Positions 5,134-6,821 of a stretch of DNA of 6,821 nucleotides are shown here, one piece after another. Location of the stretch: positions 1-6,821 of the forward strand of contig JANRBC010000046.1 in assembly GCA_030727685.1 (NCBI GenBank), read 5' to 3'. The DNA comes from Ilumatobacteraceae bacterium. Lineage in GTDB: Bacteria; Actinomycetota; Acidimicrobiia; Acidimicrobiales; Ilumatobacteraceae. Position numbers and translations under genes: made by a program. The first letter of the stretch is position 1. Every line of letters begins with the position of its first letter. A model generated the notes under the pieces. It did no database searches, had not been told where the DNA came from, and was given only the letters and a program-made list of their open reading frames with translations.

Positions 5134-6821
5134 ATGTGGCAGGCAGGTGGCGTTAGCGACGAAGATCGCCTCAGTCGTGCGCAGGCCCGCACAATTTTGG
5201 GTCGTGTTTTCAAAATGGCGGCGCCATTTCGCAAGACGATGTATATCGCTTTTGGTTGTGTCATGGTCACAACAGCCACAACTTTGTCGGGGCCAGTCAT
5301 TGTTCGTTATGGCATTGATGCGGGCATCAGAGCGCGTGACTTTGGCGCTTTGAACCTGTCGGTGGTTTTGTATCTCATTGTCGTTTCGTTTACATATGTT
5401 TTTGGACGGCTTTTGTTTGTTTTCGTCAACCGCACGGGCGAGTCGTTCTTGCGATTGCTGCGACTTGCAGTGTTTCGTCAAATGCAACGGCAGTCGATGG
5501 CATTTTTCGATCGCAACAAAGCAGGTGTTCTAGTTGCGCGAATGACGGCCGACATCGAATCAATGTCAGAACTTGTGCAATGGGGTTTGCTGCAGTTCTT
5601 ATCGGCTGTTTTGATGCTTGTGTTTTCGATCGTTGTGTTGCTGTTTCTCAGTTGGCAATTGACGATTGTCGCGTTGTTGGTTATGCCGATGTTGGTTTTC
5701 TCGTCGATCAAATTTCAGCGCGACTCTAATCGCGCTTATCTCACTGTGCGCGAGCGCGTCGGCGCAAATCTTTCGGCTCTTCAAGAGGGCATCACGACGG
5801 TGCGCGTCATTCAGGCATACGCCCAAGAAGACGAAGTCAAGCGCAAGTTCAAAATCTCAAATCGATCGTTGTTTGCCGCCCACGAAAAGAGCGTGCGAGT
5901 TTCAACTTGGTACTTTGCGCTTGTTGAATTTTCTGGCGTTCTCGCCAGCGCATTGATGATCGGCATCGGCGGTTGGTTTGCTCACCGCGGCACGGTCACA
6001 CTCGGCACTGTTGTTGCTTTTGTGTTGTTGCTGTCAACTCTGTTCGACCCAGTTCAACAACTTTCGCAGCTTTACAACACGGTGCAATCTGCGGGTGCTG
6101 CGTTAAGCAAACTCTTTGCAATCCTTGATGCGAAACCCGAAGTCGACGAGCATCATTCGGCAGTCGATTTGCCCAAGACTGGCGAACTCAAAGTCACTGA
6201 TATTTCGTTTACATATGCGGGGGCAGATTCACCAGCATTAAATGGTGTGTCGATCAAAGTCGGCGTCGGCGAAAAACTTGCACTCGTTGGCCCGACTGGG
6301 GCAGGCAAGTCAACATTGGCAAAATTAATGGCGCGACTTTATGACCCGCAAAGTGGCACCGTTGAATATGGTGGCGTCAATTTAACGTTGGCGACGATGA
6401 CATCACTGCGCGAACGCATCGCTGTTGTGCCGCAAGAAGGTTTCTTGTTCAACGGATCAATCCGCGACAACTTGCGCATCGCCCGCGCTGATGCAACCGA
6501 CGCCGAAATCGAAGCGGCGATCGCAGCAATTGGTGCAACCGAGCACTTCGCTCAATTTGCTGACGGCTTAGATACTGAAGTCCGCGAACGTGGCAGTCGA
6601 TTGTCGGCAGGCGAGCGTCAGTTGGTCGCGCTTGCTCGCGCCGCACTCGTCGACCCGGCAGTGCTCGTGCTCGATGAAGCGACATCGAATCTTGACCCAG
6701 GCACCGAGGCTGAAGTCGAGCATGCACTCGAGCGTTTGATGACCGGTCGCACAGTTATTGTCGTTGCGCATCGCTTGTCGACGGTGCAGCGTGCAGACCA
6801 TATTGCTGTGATTGTTGATGC
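5134..6821 (+). CDS. ABC exporter half-transporter, catalytic-Glu subunit (3' end cut off)
   Basis: Partner half-transporter, open from ATG 5134 to the window edge: 562 full codons plus two bases. Membrane segments lie at about 35-57, 73-97, 150-172, 174-192, 262-282 and 288-306. The NBD has A-loop Tyr361, Walker A GPTGAGKST (386-394), Q-loop Gln434 (VVPQEG), Walker B LVLDE with Asp514 and catalytic Glu515, D-loop SNLD and H-loop His546. The signature is LSAGE (490-494) instead of LSGGQ: the second Gly is kept, but the first Gly is Ala and the Gln is Glu. It therefore complements the upstream subunit. ATG follows the previous stop by one base, which argues for coupled 1:1 synthesis. Only the extreme C-terminus is missing, judging by the roughly 600-residue family length and the already passed H-loop. 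Translated by hand from the sequence; I saw no frameshift. Confidence 0.93.
   Translation, partial: MWQAGGVSDEDRLSRAQARTILGRVFKMAAPFRKTMYIAFGCVMVTTATTLSGPVIVRYGIDAGIRARDFGALNLSVVLYLIVVSFTYVFGRLLFVFVNRTGESFLRLLRLAVFRQMQRQSMAFFDRNKAGVLVARMTADIESMSELVQWGLLQFLSAVLMLVFSIVVLLFLSWQLTIVALLVMPMLVFSSIKFQRDSNRAYLTVRERVGANLSALQEGITTVRVIQAYAQEDEVKRKFKISNRSLFAAHEKSVRVSTWYFALVEFSGVLASALMIGIGGWFAHRGTVTLGTVVAFVLLLSTLFDPVQQLSQLYNTVQSAGAALSKLFAILDAKPEVDEHHSAVDLPKTGELKVTDISFTYAGADSPALNGVSIKVGVGEKLALVGPTGAGKSTLAKLMARLYDPQSGTVEYGGVNLTLATMTSLRERIAVVPQEGFLFNGSIRDNLRIARADATDAEIEAAIAAIGATEHFAQFADGLDTEVRERGSRLSAGERQLVALARAALVDPAVLVLDEATSNLDPGTEAEVEHALERLMTGRTVIVVAHRLSTVQRADHIAVIVD

Larger units (their letters stand above)
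1519..6821 (+). other. Four-gene operon: thioesterase, LLM oxidoreductase, ABC half 1, ABC half 2
   Basis: All four genes point the same way, with gaps of 3, 2 and 1 nt, leaving no room for internal terminators or conventional intergenic promoters. A single transcript from the promoter near 1490-1512 is the simplest reading. The two ABC halves clearly belong together; the functional tie to the two enzymes rests on the spacing alone. The operon may continue past the right edge. Confidence 0.8.

Noticed and set aside
5147..5956. Plus-strand open frames at 5147-5353 and 5666-5956
   Set aside because: They lie out of frame within the second ABC half, whose continuous frame from 5134 has all expected motifs.

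Overview
The window looks like ordinary chromosomal DNA from an actinobacterium, or a close relative, with moderate GC content. Three things point there: a luciferase-like oxidoreductase of the F420-associated (Rv3093c-like) type, ABC half-transporters with actinobacterial-looking motif variants (a VVFED Q-loop and an LSAGERQ signature), and GTG starts with apparently leaderless promoters. An aquatic Acidimicrobiia-type genome is my best guess from the mid-range GC and codon style; this is inference only. I see no RNA genes, insertion sequences, CRISPR arrays or phage genes.

Layout: positions 1-44 are a short edge with an AT-rich inverted repeat. A complete stand-alone amidase-signature hydrolase lies on the minus strand (1427 down to 45). 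A 91-bp divergent intergenic region (1428-1518) carries a candidate -10 element for each direction, each exactly 6 nt before its start codon. From 1519 to the right edge runs a compact plus-strand operon of four genes with gaps of 3, 2 and 1 nt: a double-hotdog acyl-CoA thioesterase (1519-2319), an LLM-class flavin/F420 oxidoreductase (2323-3312), ABC exporter half 1 (3315-5132) and ABC exporter half 2 (5134 to beyond 6821, cut by the window end).

How they work together: the two ABC halves almost certainly form one heterodimeric exporter. Half 1 has Asp in place of the Walker B catalytic Glu and Glu in place of the Q-loop Gln. Half 2 keeps both residues but has an altered signature (LSAGE). 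This gives one degenerate and one canonical ATP site, as in known heterodimeric type IV exporters. The thioesterase and oxidoreductase are co-transcribed and could act on an acyl-type substrate or product, but nothing in the sequence names the cargo. The amidase is divergently transcribed and may or may not be related. The most noteworthy items are the complementary degeneracy of the transporter pair and the mirror-image leaderless promoter arrangement. I did not find evidence for a wholly new system.
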